Origin: Acidobacteriota bacterium
GTDB taxonomy: Bacteria > Acidobacteriota > Thermoanaerobaculia > UBA5066 > Gp7-AA6
NCBI GenBank assembly: GCA_020199905.1
Contig: JAIVJS010000017.1
Span: forward strand, 1 to 64,000
Reading direction: 5' to 3'
DNA length: 64,000 nt
Under the pieces are notes generated by a model, which saw only the letters and a list, made by a program, of their open reading frames with translations, was not told the DNA's origin and did no database searches. Numbering within the stretch: position 1 is the stretch's first letter; each line of letters opens with the position of its first letter. Shown here one piece after another: positions 62,211 through 64,000 of the stretch. The translations under genes were made by a program, and so were the position numbers.

Positions 62211-64000
62211 TCCTGTCTCAGGGCGATTCCGGGATCGATCCGCGCCGCCCTGCGGGCGGGCAGATAACAGGCGATCGCGGCGACCGCGAGGAGCACGACG
62301 CCGGCCCCGGCAAAGGTGAGCGGATCGGTGGGAGAGACTCCGAAGAGAAAAGACGAGAGCAGCCGCGTCGTCGCGAACGCGGCCACCGCTCCGGCGGACA
62401 GCCCGATGCCGGCGAGGACGAGTCCCTGCGAGAGCACCATGCGCACGACCCGGCCGGATCCCGCTCCGAGCGCCATCCGGATCCCGATCTCCCGCCGGCG
62501 CCGGGACACGCCGTAGGAGAGCACGCCGTAGAGACCGATCGCGGCCAGGGCGAGCGCGAGGACGCCGAAGAACCCGACCAGCGCGGCGCGGAACCGCGGC
62601 TGCGCCACCGACCGCCGGGTGACGTCGTCGAGCGTGCGGACCGCGGCGACCGCCTGCGCGGGGTCGAGCGCCGCGACTTCCTCGCGCACGCGCGGGCCCA
62701 GCGCGGCCGGATCCCCGGCCGTGCGGACCACCAGCCGCGCTGTCGGCCAGAAGGGAGCCTGGGAGAAGAGCACGTAGACCTCTTCGCCCGCGGGCTTCTC
62801 CAGGCTGACCTGCTTGACGTCGCCGACGACGCCCACGACGGCGCCCTCGAAATTGTTGACTCCGACGGTGAGCCGGCGGCCGATCGGATCCTGGCCGGGG
62901 AAGTACCTGGCGGCGAGAGCCTCGTTGATCACCATCACGTGGGGCGACTCGGGGCCGTCGGCGGCGGAAAAGAGGCGCCCGCCGCGCAGGGGGATCCGGA
63001 GAGCGGCGAAGTATCCGGAGTCGACGGCGCGCAGGTCCGCGGAGGGGAACTCGCCCGATCGCTTCGGCCGGCCCGCGACCTCGAGGGCGAAGTTCATGTT
63101 TTCGCCGGACAGAGGCAGCGCGGTCGTCATCCCGGCCGAAACCACGCCCGGGGCGGCGCGAAGGCGCTCGACCAGCGATGTGAAGAAGCGCGCGCGGTCG
63201 ACTCGGGTTGCGTACGGCGACTTCGGCAGGGTGAGCTCGGCCGTCATGACGCCGCGGGAATCGAATCCCGACGAGACGCTCTCGAGCCGGAGAAGGCTGC
63301 GGGTCATCAGCGCCGCGCCCACCGAAAGGAGGAGCGCGAGCGCCATCTGTCCCACCACGAGCGCATCCCGCAGCCGGCGCCCGCGCCGTCCGTCGGCGCC
63401 GCTGCGGCCTCCTTCGGCGAGCGCGTCGCCCAGATTGGGCCGCGCGAGATTGAGCGCCGGCGCGAGACCGAAGAGCAGACCGGTCGCGAGCGACACCAGA
63501 AGGGTGAACGCGAGGACCGCCGCGTCCACGCGGATCGATTCGATGCCCGGCAGCTCCGGCGGCAGGAGCGGACGGAGTGCCGCGAGCGCCCAGGTGGCGA
63601 GCACGACCCCCGCGACGGCTCCCGTCAGGGCGAGGGACCCGCTCTCGATCGCAAGCTGCCGGAAGATCCGCCCCCGCGCCGCTCCGAGCGCCGTGCGGAT
63701 CGCCATCTCCTTCTGGCGGGAGGCGGCGCGGGCAAGCAGCAGATGAGCGATGTTCGCGCACGCGATCAGCAGAACGAACGCCACCGCCGCGAGCAGCATC
63801 CAGAGAACCGGGCGCAGGGCGCCGACCGCCTGCGTATGCACGGGAACGGCGCGGACCTCGGACCCGACGTAATCGTCCGGATGATCCCGCTCGATTCGCG
63901 CCTGAAGGGAGGTCATCTCGCGGGCGGCCGCCGGAAGCGCGACGCCCGGGCGGAGTCGTCCCACCGCCCGCAGAAAATGGCTCGACCGCTGGCTCCATTC
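62207..64000 (-). CDS. ADOP-type ABC transporter permease (5' end outside window)
   Basis: The visible 597 residues lack only the first part of an ADOP protein and are uninterrupted. They enter at SSHFLRAVGRLRPG in the first periplasmic domain. The first helix bundle (LWMLLAAVAFVLLIACANIAHLL), the second half (ALVVGQMALALLLSVGAAL, LYGVLSYGVSRRRREIGIRMALGAG) and the end LPARRAARIDPGIALRQE follow. The frame is open to the window edge at 64000. Confidence 0.9.
   Translation of the reverse strand, partial: EWSQRSSHFLRAVGRLRPGVALPAAAREMTSLQARIERDHPDDYVGSEVRAVPVHTQAVGALRPVLWMLLAAVAFVLLIACANIAHLLLARAASRQKEMAIRTALGAARGRIFRQLAIESGSLALTGAVAGVVLATWALAALRPLLPPELPGIESIRVDAAVLAFTLLVSLATGLLFGLAPALNLARPNLGDALAEGGRSGADGRRGRRLRDALVVGQMALALLLSVGAALMTRSLLRLESVSSGFDSRGVMTAELTLPKSPYATRVDRARFFTSLVERLRAAPGVVSAGMTTALPLSGENMNFALEVAGRPKRSGEFPSADLRAVDSGYFAALRIPLRGGRLFSAADGPESPHVMVINEALAARYFPGQDPIGRRLTVGVNNFEGAVVGVVGDVKQVSLEKPAGEEVYVLFSQAPFWPTARLVVRTAGDPAALGPRVREEVAALDPAQAVAAVRTLDDVTRRSVAQPRFRAALVGFFGVLALALAAIGLYGVLSYGVSRRRREIGIRMALGAGSGRVVRMVLSQGLVLAGIGLSAGAVAAFATTRLLSSFLFGVSPTDPLTFAGAGVVLLAVAAIACYLPARRAARIDPGIALRQE

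Overview
The window looks like a chromosomal piece of a high-GC, diderm (Gram-negative-type) bacterium, most likely an Acidobacteriota member. Outer-membrane genes are present (BamA, a TamB-like protein, TonB, an O-antigen ligase). The strongest lineage clue is an array of about 800-residue double FtsX/MacB permeases of the ADOP type (acidobacterial duplicated orphan permease). This placement is inferred from gene content; no 16S rRNA lies in the window.

Layout. 1-7.0 kb (minus strand): the translation/transcription operon rimP-nusA-infB-DUF503-rbfA-truB. 7.2-14.0 kb: a truncated membrane-protein gene, then plus-strand TonB-like protein, CoA-binding protein, HtrA protease, NtrC-type regulator, pyrE and a LOG-family gene. 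14.3-14.9 kb: a core-deleted methyltransferase. 15.2-22.1 kb: two tRNA-Val genes, a terminator, and thrS-infC-rpmI-rplT-pheS-pheT. 22.2-28.0 kb: zapB-like and zapA, a 209-base gap that could hold 6S RNA, rny, ymdB, a glycosyltransferase, a peroxiredoxin whose catalytic cysteine codon is UGA (probable selenoprotein), and a second glycosyltransferase. 28.2-36.4 kb: Trm112-like, O-antigen ligase, xseA, xseB, ispA, two zinc dehydrogenases, tlyA, nadK. 36.5-43.3 kb: broken tamB and bamA. 43.4-50.7 kb: a glycosyltransferase with a MiaE-like hydroxylase, two amidohydrolases around coaE, and two stress/envelope-type hypotheticals. 50.9-64 kb (minus strand): a histidine kinase and sigma-54 response regulator at the 3' end of a >10 kb run of eleven permease units and one ABC ATPase. 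Three of the permease units read as uninterrupted genes, one of them cut by the window edge.

Three features cut across the window. (1) Many intergenic spacers are bounded by arrays of 7-base repeats, often with the complementary repeat on the far side, so that the spacer could fold as a long imperfect hairpin; several genes end inside such arrays. Four spacers also carry a palindromic CCGCGG-N4-CCGCGG element. (2) A dozen genes keep their true 5' end, and usually their true 3' end, but have lost the middle: the methyltransferase, TamB, the ABC ATPase and most permease units. This is either an unusual deletion process or a systematic assembly error and should be resolved before any biology is drawn from it. 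(3) Several genes appear to start at near-cognate codons: infC at AUC with a perfect Shine-Dalgarno, ispA at AUU, bamA and the O-antigen ligase at CUG.

The selenoprotein call is the best-supported unusual biology here. The heptamer-bounded spacers are the best candidate for an undescribed element family.
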